In this document: in pieces, positions 52,420 through 61,074 of the stretch | Position numbering within the stretch: position 1 is the first letter of the stretch | Layout of the letters: the number at the start of each line of letters is the position of its first letter | Source of the DNA: an uncultured Oscillospiraceae bacterium | Lineage (GTDB): Bacteria > Bacillota > Clostridia > Oscillospirales > Oscillospiraceae | DNA: 64,000 bases | Direction of reading: 5' to 3' | NCBI GenBank assembly: GCA_947623745.1 | Contig: CANQHN010000007.1 | Coordinates: 1-64,000, forward strand | Made by a program: the position numbers and the translations under genes | Notes under the pieces: generated by a model | The model's database searches: none | What the model saw: the letters and a program-made list of their open reading frames with translations, nothing else | Told to the model about the DNA's origin: nothing

Positions 52420-54507
52420 CTAGTTGAAAATATCCGGCGTCTCCCGGAACAGCTCCCGCACCCGCTCCCGCACCGGCCGGTTGTCGGGCAGGGCCAGCTC
52501 CGGGTCCTCCTCCAGCAGCCGCTCCGCGGCCTGCTGGGCCTGGGCCAGGGTGCGCATGTCCCCGGCCAGGTCGGCCACGTGGAGCTGGGGCAGGCCGTGC
52601 TGCCGGGAGCCGAAGAAGTCGCCGGGCCCCCGCAGCTTCAGGTCCTCCTCGGAGATCTTGAATCCGTCGGTGGTGGCGGCCAGGGTCTTGAGCCGCTGGA
52701 TGGACACGGGGCTGCGGCTGGCGGTGATGAGCACGCAGTAGGACTGGTGCTCCCCCCGGCCCACCCGGCCCCGGAGCTGGTGGAGCTGGCTCAGGCCGAA
52801 CCGGTCGGCGTTCTCCACGATGATGAGGGCAGCGTTGGGCACGTCCACCCCCACCTCGATGACGGTGGTGGACACCAGCACGTCGGTCTGTCCGGCGGCG
52901 AAGGCGGCCATCACCCGCTCCTTCTCCCCGGGGCGCATTTTCCCGTGGAGGAAATCCACCCGCAGGTCGGGGAACACCTGGGTTTTCAGCTGCCGGGCGT
53001 AGGTCTTTACCGCCTTCAGGTCCATGGCCGGGCCGCCGTCCGGCTCCCGGTCCCCGTCCTCCTCCACGGCGGGGCAGATGATGTAGGCCTGCCGCCCCTC
53101 GCCCACCAGCCGGCGCACGAAGCCGTACATCCGCTGCCGCTTGTCCTCCCCCACCACATAGGTCTCCACAGGGGTGCGGCCGGGGGGCAGCTCGTCGATG
53201 ACCGACACGTCCAGATCGCCGTAGATCATCAGGGCCAGGGTGCGGGGGATGGGGGTGGCCGACATGACCAGCACGTGGGGTGCCCGGTCCGTCCCGCCCC
53301 TGGACTTCCCCGCCAGGGCGGAGCGCTGGGCCACGCCGAAGCGGTGCTGCTCGTCGGTGACCACCAGGGCCAGATTTTGGAACTCCACCCCCTCGGACAG
53401 CAGGGCGTGGGTGCCGATGGCCAGCTTGGCCGTCCCCAGGGCCAGCCGCTCCCGGGCGTCCCGCCGGGCGGCGGCGGACAGGGAGCCGGTGAGCAGCACC
53501 GTCTCCACCCCCGCCTTGGTAAACAGGGGGGCCAGATTGTGGTAGTGCTGCTGGGCCAGCACCTCGGTGGGTGCCATCAGGGCGCTCTGACAGCCGCTGC
53601 CTGCGGCCAGCCACACGGCGTAGGCGGCGGCCGCGGTCTTGCCGGAGCCCACGTCCCCCTGGACCAGCCGGTTCATGGACCGCCCGGAGCACAGGTCGGC
53701 GGCGATCTCCCCCATGGTCCGCCGCTGGGCCCCGGTGAGGGCAAAGGGCAGCAGGGCGGCGAACTCCTCCAACTCCCGGCTCTGGATGGGGAATCCCCCG
53801 CCGGGGGTCTCCCGCCGCTGTTTCAGGCTGGCCAGGCCCACCGCCAGGTAGAACAGCTCCTCAAAGGTCAGCCGCCGCCGGGCCTGCTCCAGCTCCTCCG
53901 GTCCCTCGGGGAAGTGGATGTTCCGATAGGCGAATTCCGCCTGGGCCAGCCCGTGCTCCAGGCGCACGGCCCGGGGCAGGGTCTCGGGCACCAGAGGGGC
54001 GCAGTCCTCTATGGCCCGCCGGGTCAGGGAGGCCATCAGGTGGTTGGAGATGCCCGCCGTCAGGCGGTACACCGGCATGATGCGCCCGGTATCGGCCTGG
54101 CGGCCCGCCCTCTCCACGATGGGGTTGGTCATGGTGCGCCGCCGGCCCTGCTCCTCCAGCGCGCCGTAGAAGATGTACTCCTCCCCGGCGCGGAGGGACC
54201 TGGCCATATAGCCCTGGTTGAAGAAGGTGATGTCCGCCGCGCCGGAGCCGTCCACCGCCCGTAGCTTCACCAGCTCCATCCCCCGGCGCACATAGGACAG
54301 CCGGGGCGGGGCGGCCACGATGGCCTGGACGCACACCTTCTCCCCCAGGGGGGCGGACTGGATGTCCCAGACCCTCCGCCGGTCCTCGTAGTCCCGGGGG
54401 AAGGCGGAGAGCAGGTCCCCGGCGGTGCGGATGCCCAGCTTCTCCAGCTTGGCCGCCCGCGCCGCTCCCACGCCGGGGAACTCCGTGACAGGCGTATCCA
54501 GGGTCAC
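52420..54507 (-). CDS. recG: ATP-dependent DNA helicase RecG
   Basis: 695 aa. The N-terminal wedge/OB domain comes first (GVGAARAAKLEKLGIRT at about 12-28). The helicase core then has LVQGDVGSGKTAAAA (motif I), DEQHRFG (motif II, DEQH), MSATPIPRTLAL (motif III), TTVIEVGVDVPNA and QLRGRVGRG (motif VI). It reverses stalled replication forks. Full length. Confidence 0.97.
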   Translation of the reverse strand: MTLDTPVTEFPGVGAARAAKLEKLGIRTAGDLLSAFPRDYEDRRRVWDIQSAPLGEKVCVQAIVAAPPRLSYVRRGMELVKLRAVDGSGAADITFFNQGYMARSLRAGEEYIFYGALEEQGRRRTMTNPIVERAGRQADTGRIMPVYRLTAGISNHLMASLTRRAIEDCAPLVPETLPRAVRLEHGLAQAEFAYRNIHFPEGPEELEQARRRLTFEELFYLAVGLASLKQRRETPGGGFPIQSRELEEFAALLPFALTGAQRRTMGEIAADLCSGRSMNRLVQGDVGSGKTAAAAYAVWLAAGSGCQSALMAPTEVLAQQHYHNLAPLFTKAGVETVLLTGSLSAAARRDARERLALGTAKLAIGTHALLSEGVEFQNLALVVTDEQHRFGVAQRSALAGKSRGGTDRAPHVLVMSATPIPRTLALMIYGDLDVSVIDELPPGRTPVETYVVGEDKRQRMYGFVRRLVGEGRQAYIICPAVEEDGDREPDGGPAMDLKAVKTYARQLKTQVFPDLRVDFLHGKMRPGEKERVMAAFAAGQTDVLVSTTVIEVGVDVPNAALIIVENADRFGLSQLHQLRGRVGRGEHQSYCVLITASRSPVSIQRLKTLAATTDGFKISEEDLKLRGPGDFFGSRQHGLPQLHVADLAGDMRTLAQAQQAAERLLEEDPELALPDNRPVRERVRELFRETPDIFN

Positions 54508-54600
54508 ATCCGTCCACCTCCCTCTGCCATTTGGTGATTCCGCTCCCTACCTTACCATATCCTGTGAAAAAAAGCAAAGGGAAACGGTCCGTTTCCGGCC

Positions 54601-54629
54601 TTGAACTGTGGGGGGACCTGCTGTATAAT
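54601..54629 (+). promoter_or_regulatory. Promoter of the GNAT gene
   Basis: TTGAAC (54601-54606), a 17-nt spacer and a perfect TATAAT (54624-54629). Confidence 0.75.
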
Positions 54630-54656
54630 GGAAAAAAGCGCTGAGGAGGCGGCGGT

Positions 54657-55109
54657 ATGTCGATTCTGTACCGGAGGCTGACGGAAGGAGACCTCGATAT
54701 CTTCATCCCCATGCGCATCGCCCAGCTGCGGGAGGAGGGCGCGAGGGACGAGATTGATCTGGCCCCGGCGCTGTGGGACTACTACCGGCGGCACCTGGGG
54801 GACGGCACCTTTTTCTCCTGGCTCGCCGCGGACGGCGACACCATCGTCGGCACCAGCGGGATGTCCATTGTGGAAAAACCGCCCTGGTTCGGCTGTCCCA
54901 CCGGAAAGATCGGTCTGCTGTCCAGCATGTTCACCGCCCCGGCATACCGGAGAAGGGGGATCGCCCGGCAGCTGCTGACCCGGGTGGTGGACGAGGCCAG
55001 TGCCCGGGGCTGCGGCGTGGTCCAGATTACCGCCTCCGACCAGGGCGTACTGCTCTACTCCGACTTCGGCTTTGTCAAAAACGGCAATTTTATGCAGTAC
55101 CCGCTGTAG
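54657..55109 (+). CDS. GNAT-family N-acetyltransferase
   Basis: 150 aa. Acetyl-CoA binding is shown by SSMFTAPAYRRRGIARQLL (the Q/RxxGxG/A region) and the end YSDFGFVKNGNFM fits motif B. The substrate is unknown. GAGGAGG is 4-6 nt before the ATG. It has its own promoter and may be co-transcribed with the dehydrogenase gene 45 nt later. Confidence 0.88.
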   Translation: MSILYRRLTEGDLDIFIPMRIAQLREEGARDEIDLAPALWDYYRRHLGDGTFFSWLAADGDTIVGTSGMSIVEKPPWFGCPTGKIGLLSSMFTAPAYRRRGIARQLLTRVVDEASARGCGVVQITASDQGVLLYSDFGFVKNGNFMQYPL

Positions 55110-55153
55110 AACCGCCGCTCGAACGTTCAAAATCATGCTGTAAGGAGGTCCAC

Positions 55154-56095
55154 ATGTCCGACTATATCCTGAACCTGCTCCCTCTCCAGGGGGAGGAGCG
55201 CGCCGCCTTCGAGGCCGCCGCGCCCGACGCCGTCCACGTCTACGCCGGCCGGCGCACCGTCACTTCGGAGCAGCTGGCCCAGGCGACCGTCGTCTTTGGC
55301 TGGCCCCGGCCCGGCGATCTGGTCCGGTGCCGGAATCTCAAGTGGTTCCAGACCATGTGGGCCGGCACGGATGAATATACCGCTCCCGGCATCCTGCCCC
55401 CCGGCGCGGTGCTCACCAGCTCTGCCGGCACCAACGCCCAGTCGGTGGCCGAGCATATGCTGGCCTGTCTGCTGGCCCTGTGCCGCAAGCTGCCCCAGTG
55501 CCGGGACAACCAGCTCAAGGCGAAGTGGATCGACGTGGGCAAAATGAAGACCATCTCCGGTGCCCTGGTGCTGGTGGTGGGCGCGGGCCACGTGGGCAGC
55601 CAGTTTGCCCTGCGCTGCAAGGCCCTGGGGGCCCGCACCGTGGGGCTCAAACGGGATGTGTCCCGCCCGGTGGAGGGCTTCGACCGGCTGGAAACCATGG
55701 ACCAGCTGGACCAGCTGCTCCCCCAGGCCGACGTGGTGGCCCTGTGCCTGCCCCACTCCCCCGCCACCGCCGGGCTGATGAACGCCCGCCGCCTGAACAG
55801 CATGAAGCAGGACTCCATCCTGCTCAGCGCCGGGCGGGGCAGCGTTCTGGACCAGAAGGCCCTGGCCGACGTGCTGAACGTGGGGCTGCTGTGGGGAGCG
55901 GCCCTGGACGTCACCGACCCGGAGCCCCTGCCCGCAAGCTCCCCCCTGTGGTCCATCCACAACCTGCTGCTCACCCCCCACGTGGCCGGCGGGATGCGCC
56001 TGGATATCACCCGGCGCAACTGCGTCCAGTTCGCGCTGGAGAATTTGAAGCGCTATGTGGCCGGACAGCCCCTGGAGAACCTGGTGAAGCTCTGA
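55154..56095 (+). CDS. D-2-hydroxyacid dehydrogenase family protein
   Basis: 313 aa. NAD-binding VVGAGHVGSQFALRC (GxGxxG), then SAGRGSVLDQKALADVL and the catalytic His region in LLTPHVAGG, with Arg in an LSAGRGS segment and Glu in DPEPLP. Substrates in this family are 2-hydroxy/2-oxo acids such as lactate, glycerate or glyoxylate. Start ATG 55154 has AAGGAGG; a longer open frame upstream overlaps the GNAT gene and is not used. Confidence 0.92.
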   Translation: MSDYILNLLPLQGEERAAFEAAAPDAVHVYAGRRTVTSEQLAQATVVFGWPRPGDLVRCRNLKWFQTMWAGTDEYTAPGILPPGAVLTSSAGTNAQSVAEHMLACLLALCRKLPQCRDNQLKAKWIDVGKMKTISGALVLVVGAGHVGSQFALRCKALGARTVGLKRDVSRPVEGFDRLETMDQLDQLLPQADVVALCLPHSPATAGLMNARRLNSMKQDSILLSAGRGSVLDQKALADVLNVGLLWGAALDVTDPEPLPASSPLWSIHNLLLTPHVAGGMRLDITRRNCVQFALENLKRYVAGQPLENLVKL

Positions 56096-56101
56096 AAAAG
56101 T

Positions 56102-56145
56102 AAAAGGAGGCCCAGGCCGTTTCCGGCCTGGGCCTCCTTTTTTAT
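56102..56145. terminator. Bidirectional terminator at the phage module border
   Basis: AAAAGGAGGCCCAGGCCG and CGGCCTGGGCCTCCTTTT with a 4-nt loop, then TTTTT. It serves the dehydrogenase gene and the end of the tail module. Confidence 0.92.
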
Positions 56146-56720
56146 TCGTCCTCCTCGTCCACCAGCGTCTCCAGCTGGGTCCAGGTCAGCGCCCGGTCCT
56201 CGATGTCCTGCCAGCAGGAGATCTTCCGCTCCAGCTGTTCCCAGGTGATGTACCAGTAGACGTACCGGATCACCAGATGGGCCGGGATGATGTCCTCGAT
56301 GATCCGGGAGATCTCCTCAAACTCCGCCGGGATGCCGGGGATGTGGGGGAAAGACACCTCCACCGTCCCCGGGTCGTCCGTCTCGTCCACCCGGGCGACC
56401 ACGCCGCAGCCGGCGATGGTGTCGTTGATGGCCTCCAGCGTAAAGCTGTCCCCGCCGATGCGCAGCAGGGCGGCCAGGGCCAGCCTCATCCGCTTCACGG
56501 AGGGGGCCGCCGGCCGCCGGGCAAGCAGCCCGGCGATCCGCTCCAGGCCCCAGTCCTCCGCCGTGGTCAAATCGTCCTCCCGGTGCAGCAGCTCCAGCCG
56601 GGCGTCCACTCCGTCCAGTGCCTGTCCCTGGGCCTCCAGCTCCCCACCGTTGAAGGGAGCCCACAGGTCGTAGACCCCCAGCGGGGCGAGCAGCCGGCGC
56701 AGGTTGTCCGCGTGGCTCAT
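56142..56720 (-). CDS. Phage tail protein, YmfQ/XkdU-like (DUF2313)
   Basis: 192 aa. The N-terminal pattern NLRRLLAPLGVYDL and a C-terminal half with GIPAEFEEISRIIEDIIPAHLVIRY are typical of YmfQ, which lies at the baseplate just after baseplate J in Mu-like and PBSX-like tails. Its ATG overlaps the stop of the J gene. The expected next step, tail fibre genes, is missing: host-like genes follow after the terminator. Confidence 0.85.
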   Translation of the reverse strand: MSHADNLRRLLAPLGVYDLWAPFNGGELEAQGQALDGVDARLELLHREDDLTTAEDWGLERIAGLLARRPAAPSVKRMRLALAALLRIGGDSFTLEAINDTIAGCGVVARVDETDDPGTVEVSFPHIPGIPAEFEEISRIIEDIIPAHLVIRYVYWYITWEQLERKISCWQDIEDRALTWTQLETLVDEEDE

Positions 56721-57775
56721 TCCATCGCCTCCACGCTCAGCGTCCCCAGCCTGGGCAGCTGGGTTGCGGTAATGGCCACGTCCTGAGCCGGGGCGGTGAT
56801 CTGGTAGTTCTCCACCCCGCCGCAGTGGAAGATCACGTCATTCAGCTGGGCCAGCAGCACGCTTTTGCCCAGCAGCCGGCCGCCGAACCAGTCCGTCAGC
56901 GCCTGGCGCACCCCCTGGCGCACCTGTTCGGCGTCCCTCCCCTGGGACGCGGCCACCTTTACCGACACCGGCACCTCCACCTCCTCCGGGGCCTTCACCT
57001 CCACGTCCACGGCGATCTCCCGCCGGCTCTGGAAGTAGTCCTTCAGCTTCCCCAGCAGTTCCTCGTCCGGCGCCCCGGCCAGGGTGGACACGATCACGTC
57101 CACCGTGCCCTTCCCCCTGGCCCGGGGGATGACGGCGGCCGCCGCCACCTCGTCGAAGGACAGGGCCCCCTGCTGGTAAAAGGCGGCGTTGGCGCCGTTG
57201 GGCAGGCGCAGATAGGTGTCCAGCACCCGGGCGCGCAGGGCCTCGTCGTCCTCCGCGTCCCCGCCGCCGGTAAAGGGCCTGGGATTGCCGCACCCGGCCA
57301 CCCCCACCGGGGCCACCGCCATGGACACGATGCTCCCCGCCGGCACGTTGCCGGCGCTGCCCGGCTCCGCCGCCTGGGCGGGCACGTCCGTCTCCAGCTC
57401 CCCGGCGGCCAGAACGCCGTCCTCGGTGGTCTCGAACCGCCGCAGGTCCGCCGTCATGCACACCGTCCCCGCCGGGATGGTCCTGTCCGTCTCCGCCGCC
57501 ATAGTCACAAAGAAGCGGATCACACCCTGGGAGGGCGTGGCCGCCTTGCGGCTCAGGCCCCGCAGCTGGGCGTGGTGGTCCAGAAACTCCCCCTGGGCCG
57601 TCTGGGGGAAACACTGCCGCTCCACCCACTCCCCCTGGGCGTACAGGCCGTACACCTGGGCCGCCACGGCGTACAGCCGGGCGGACAGGTCGCACCCCTC
57701 CCGCACCCGGGTCCCGGTGCGCTGGCTGTATGCCTCCAGCATCTCCGCGTAGATCTCCTCAACGCTCTTCGTCAT
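56717..57775 (-). CDS. Baseplate J family protein (XkdT-like)
   Basis: 352 aa of the gpJ/gp6 wedge type, with the central FPQTAQGEFLDHHAQLRGL and the domain GCGNPRPFTGGGDAEDDEALRARVL. It builds the baseplate wedge of contractile tails. ATG 57775 is chosen (GGGGGAG upstream), as a longer frame would overlap the gp25-like gene. Confidence 0.92.
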   Translation of the reverse strand: MTKSVEEIYAEMLEAYSQRTGTRVREGCDLSARLYAVAAQVYGLYAQGEWVERQCFPQTAQGEFLDHHAQLRGLSRKAATPSQGVIRFFVTMAAETDRTIPAGTVCMTADLRRFETTEDGVLAAGELETDVPAQAAEPGSAGNVPAGSIVSMAVAPVGVAGCGNPRPFTGGGDAEDDEALRARVLDTYLRLPNGANAAFYQQGALSFDEVAAAAVIPRARGKGTVDVIVSTLAGAPDEELLGKLKDYFQSRREIAVDVEVKAPEEVEVPVSVKVAASQGRDAEQVRQGVRQALTDWFGGRLLGKSVLLAQLNDVIFHCGGVENYQITAPAQDVAITATQLPRLGTLSVEAME

Positions 57776-57789
57776 GCCAGTCTCCCCCT

Positions 57790-58137
57790 TCATACCTTCA
57801 CGCTGACGCTCACCGGCTCGCCCTGCCACTCCAGCTCCGCGGTGATCCAGATACGCCCGTCCCCCTGCTGTTCCAGGGTCACGCCGGTCACCGACACGTC
57901 GGTCTCCGGCTCCAGGGCCTGCACCACATACCGCTGGGCCAGGGCGGGCCGGGCGCCGGGCTTCTCCCGGCCCAGCAGATAGAGCTGGCTGCCCAGCTCA
58001 GGCAGGAAGGGCAGGGCCCCCCGGCGGGCCTGCAGCCGGAACAGCACCCGCTGCAGCACCTCCTGCACGCCAGTCAGCCCCACCAGCCCTCCCAGGCCAT
58101 CGGACACGTAATCCCCGTCTCTCATCAGATATTCCAT
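57790..58137 (-). CDS. gp25/GpW-like baseplate wedge protein (XkdS position)
   Basis: 115 aa. It begins DYVSDGLGGLVGLTGVQEVLQRVLFRL and has the gp25-like LGSQLYLL then a beta-rich end. In contractile tails gp25 joins baseplate to sheath. XkdS of PBSX is in the same place. Similarity is moderate. Confidence 0.7.
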   Translation of the reverse strand: MEYLMRDGDYVSDGLGGLVGLTGVQEVLQRVLFRLQARRGALPFLPELGSQLYLLGREKPGARPALAQRYVVQALEPETDVSVTGVTLEQQGDGRIWITAELEWQGEPVSVSVKV

Positions 58138-58148
58138 CCCGACTTCTC

Positions 58149-58553
58149 CTATCCGTACAGCATCGCGATCACGATGTTCTCGATCAGGGTGATCAGGGAC
58201 ACGCCGTTCACCGTCACGTCCCCCTCCAGAGCCAGCTCGCCGCCGAGGCGCAGCCGCACCGCGGACCTGCCCTCCCCGCTGGACACCGCCACCTCGCCCG
58301 GCTCCATTTCCTCATCCTCATCCTGCCTGAGCCCCACGATGCAGGGCTGTTCCCGCTCGGTCCCGGCCTTGAGCACCAGCACCTGGTCCCCCACGCCGGG
58401 CCGCCAGTGGTAGCCGCCGGGGCTGTACACCTGGGGCCAGCGCCGCTCGCCCTCCATGTATACGCCCCCCGGCTCCTCCGCCAGAGTCACCTCGCCCAGG
58501 TCGGCGGCGCACTCCTCCACGGGGCGCCTCCGGCCCCTGTCCGATGTCCACAT
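58149..58553 (-). CDS. Baseplate spike / gpV-like protein (XkdR position)
   Basis: 134 aa: an OB-fold-like N-terminal part with WRPGVGDQVLVLKAG followed by a beta-helix-like end. It should form part of the membrane-piercing spike. ATG 58553 is used because AAGGAGG lies 10 nt before it; the ATG at 58562 is too close to the ribosome site. Confidence 0.7.
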   Translation of the reverse strand: MWTSDRGRRRPVEECAADLGEVTLAEEPGGVYMEGERRWPQVYSPGGYHWRPGVGDQVLVLKAGTEREQPCIVGLRQDEDEEMEPGEVAVSSGEGRSAVRLRLGGELALEGDVTVNGVSLITLIENIVIAMLYG

Positions 58554-58568
58554 CCCGCACATTCCTCC

Positions 58569-59519
58569 TTAAAGCGCCACATCCGGGTCGGCCAGCTCCA
58601 GAACGGTGCGCGCGCCGTCCTCGTCGCACACCACCCGGACCTCCACCACCCGGTAGCTCCCGTTTTTCTCCCAGCCGCTCCGCCGGAGCCGGAGCAGGTC
58701 CCCCGGCTTTCCGTAGAAAAGGATGGGGATGGTGATCTCCAGCCGCCTGAGCCCCGCGGCGGACTTGTCCAGCTGGAACTGCCCGTCATAGCGCATGGTC
58801 TTGAAGTCGCTGCGCCCCGGCATGGTCATCACCCGCCTGCAGCGCCCGCCCAGCCGGACAAATTCCCCGTTGGACACCCTCTCCACCGCCTTGCGGTACC
58901 GGTCCCGCACCCAAATCTCCGAGAGCACGCCGTAGCGCCGCTCCCGGCTGGTCATGGCGGTCACCGGCGTGGCGTCGGTCACCTCCAGGTTCTCGCTGTC
59001 CGTCCACCCGGCCAGGATTAGCCGCCCCTGGGCGTCGAACCGGGGCGTCACGCCGCCGTGGTAGCGGGCGAAGTCGTAGAGCACCGACCACTCGCTGCTG
59101 CCCACCGCCACGGAGAACCGGCTCACCGCCGGCAGAGCGGCCCGCTGGGCCACCTGGATGCCGAAGGGGGCCACGTGGTCCCGCAGGATGTCCTCCAGCG
59201 TGGCGGTGCCGTAGTCCTGGCCCACGGCCTCGTTGTCCAGCAGCAGCGCCGCCATCCCCCGGCCGGACAGCTCCAGCCGGGCCCCCTTGCCGTCCCACAG
59301 CAGCTCGCACTCGTCCACCACCCCGGTGAACACCGTCCTGCCCTCCTCCACCGCGGTGAACCTGGTCCAGCTCAGGGTGTCCGCCTGCTGGCCCTGGTCC
59401 CAGGGGCAGCACAGCCAAAAGCTGTCGCAGGGCACCCCGGCGGTGTAGGTCAGCTCCCAGGCCAGGGGGACGGGCAGCTGGAACCGCGCCCCGTCGGCCG
59501 CCGTCACATACCCCGTCAC
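58569..59519 (-). CDS. Phage late control / hub protein (XkdQ-like)
   Basis: 316 aa of the hub (gpD/XkdQ) type, with an N-terminal beta-barrel AAGVP-region and the middle GVVDECELLWDGKGARLELSGRG, then a domain resembling gp27-like hubs. The start is a GTG overlapping the previous stop (GTGA), with GAGGTGAG upstream. It connects tube and spike. Confidence 0.82.
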   Translation of the reverse strand: MTGYVTAADGARFQLPVPLAWELTYTAGVPCDSFWLCCPWDQGQQADTLSWTRFTAVEEGRTVFTGVVDECELLWDGKGARLELSGRGMAALLLDNEAVGQDYGTATLEDILRDHVAPFGIQVAQRAALPAVSRFSVAVGSSEWSVLYDFARYHGGVTPRFDAQGRLILAGWTDSENLEVTDATPVTAMTSRERRYGVLSEIWVRDRYRKAVERVSNGEFVRLGGRCRRVMTMPGRSDFKTMRYDGQFQLDKSAAGLRRLEITIPILFYGKPGDLLRLRRSGWEKNGSYRVVEVRVVCDEDGARTVLELADPDVAL

Positions 59520-60094
59520 CCCACTCTCACCTCGTCCCCCGGATGGATGAGATTGGGGTTTTTGATCTGCGGGTTCAGGTCCAGCAGCTCCCGCAGGGTC
59601 AGGCCATACCGGATCGCCAGCCCCCACAGGGTCTCCCCGCCGGCCACCGTGTGGTACTTTGCCTGTCCGGCCGGGCTGTCCCCGCCCGCGGCTGCGCCGC
59701 CGGATGTCCCGGCCCCGATCTGGCCCACCGTGCCGCTGTACGCCCCCGCGTCCTCCCAGAAGGCGAAGGAGTAGCGCACATAGTCCGGCCTGGGCTCCTG
59801 CTCCAGCCGCAGCTCCACAAAGTAGGCGTTGGCCGTCTGCCACAGGGGATGGATCAGCAGCCCCGGCCCCTTGCTGTAAAAGGTGTTGGCCAGCGCGCCG
59901 AACTGGGCGTAGGCCTCCGGCCCCACGAACTCCCCCTCCCCCCGCATCACCCGGCGGGTCCGCCCCAGGTCCTGGAGGTAATAGGTCCCGAAGGGCACCT
60001 TGTTCACCGCCATCTTCCGCTCGTAATCGATGGAGTACACCCTGGGGTTGTAGGGCCAGGTGAACTCCTTATACCGCATTGGCGCCAGTATCAA
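59516..60094 (-). CDS. LysM tail protein (XkdP-like)
   Basis: 192 aa. The N-terminal part is tail-specific. The C-terminal 50 residues are a LysM domain: YHTVAGGETLWGLAIRYG, then LNPQIKNPNLIHPGDEV. XkdP and its relatives sit between the tape measure and the hub gene. The start is TTG 60094, favoured by GGAGGGGGAG; an ATG at 60079 is farther from that site. It overlaps the hub gene start. Confidence 0.85.
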   Translation of the reverse strand: MILAPMRYKEFTWPYNPRVYSIDYERKMAVNKVPFGTYYLQDLGRTRRVMRGEGEFVGPEAYAQFGALANTFYSKGPGLLIHPLWQTANAYFVELRLEQEPRPDYVRYSFAFWEDAGAYSGTVGQIGAGTSGGAAAGGDSPAGQAKYHTVAGGETLWGLAIRYGLTLRELLDLNPQIKNPNLIHPGDEVRVG

Positions 60095-60113
60095 TGGCTC
60101 CCCCTCCTAACGC

Positions 60114-60788
60114 TCAATATAGGGTAAATTCCCCGTCGTACCGCCGGGCGTCCCGCTCAAAGACCCGGTCGATCTGCCTCGCACCCAGCTGGGCCGTGGT
60201 CACAGAGCGCTCGACCGGCAGCGTCCGGCCCTCCTCGCTCTGGACCGGCGGAGACAGCGGGGCCCGCCGGTACAGGGCCGCCTGCTCCGCCCAGGTCACC
60301 CGGCCCAGCAGGACGCCGGGCTGTCCGGCCTCCCCCGCCTGGTCCAAAACCGCCCCCGCCCGCGGCGCAGGGGCGGGCTCCCCCAGTTGGAAAAAAACAG
60401 TTTCTATGCGATCTGCGCCCCCGGCCGCGGTGGTCCCTGCCTGGGGGGCGCCGGTCACCACGTCCGTCCCCTCCGACCGCCCCGGCGCCTGTCCCACCAG
60501 TCCGGCCGCATCCCTGGCCCGCTCCGTCTGTCCGCTCAGCACGTCCGCCCGGTACTCCCCTGCCGGTTCGGCCTCATCCAGGGCGATCTGAGCCATATCT
60601 CCGTCCAGAGCCGCCTGTCCCAGACCGCGCTCCTGCGCCGTCTCCGGTCTCTCCGGTCTGTCCCGCTCCGGGAGCTCGCCGGCGAGGACCGGCCCCGGTA
60701 GTTCCAGCCGCTCCTCCAGCTCCTCTCGGACCTCCCGCTCCTCGTCCGGGCCCGCCAGCTCCAGCAGCTCCTCCAGATAGTCTCTCAA
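60114..60788 (-). CDS. Unrecognised 224-aa protein in the tape-measure position
   Basis: 224 aa, strongly acidic and Ala/Gly/Pro-rich. A charged helical start with heptad-like Leu (LEELLELAGPDEEREV and LEERLEL) is followed by a low-complexity middle and a short globular end. No membrane helix. It occupies the place where a tape measure of many hundreds of residues is expected, between the chaperone pair and the LysM protein. It overlaps the chaperone-T stop (ATGA). I do not recognise it. It may act as a very short ruler or as a replacement structural part. Confidence 0.75.
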   Translation of the reverse strand: MRDYLEELLELAGPDEEREVREELEERLELPGPVLAGELPERDRPERPETAQERGLGQAALDGDMAQIALDEAEPAGEYRADVLSGQTERARDAAGLVGQAPGRSEGTDVVTGAPQAGTTAAGGADRIETVFFQLGEPAPAPRAGAVLDQAGEAGQPGVLLGRVTWAEQAALYRRAPLSPPVQSEEGRTLPVERSVTTAQLGARQIDRVFERDARRYDGEFTLY

Positions 60789-61042
60789 CGCCCGCTCTCC
60801 CCCTTCATGGCCAGGAACCGCTCCATGTCAAAGGAGGCGTTCACCTCGCCGCCAGTCCCCCGCGCCGGCGCGCCGCACACCGGGCACCGGCGCTCCAGCG
60901 CCCGCTCCCGGCACTCCGGGCACATCCGCCCCAGCTCCTCCTCATCGTCCAGCAGCTGGTTGACCAGGCACCACAGGTAGTCCCTGTCCCGCATCTGCCG
61001 GGCGCGCCTCTCCGTGGGCAGCGCCCCGAACTGCTTGAGCAC
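60785..61042 (-). CDS. Tail assembly chaperone T part, expressed by frameshifting
   Basis: The frame is open upstream of its only possible start (GTG 61042) to the slippery run at 61078, and encodes 97 residues after the slip site. It has two zinc-knuckle-like pairs, CPEC and CPVC, and ends 4 nt into the next gene. No ribosome site stands before 61042. The product is therefore expected as a G-T fusion of about 209 aa rather than as a free protein. Confidence 0.75.
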   Translation of the reverse strand: MLKQFGALPTERRARQMRDRDYLWCLVNQLLDDEEELGRMCPECRERALERRCPVCGAPARGTGGEVNASFDMERFLAMKGESGR

Positions 61043-61074
61043 CCGCCAGCGCAGCCGCTCGGCCTGGTCGGAGC

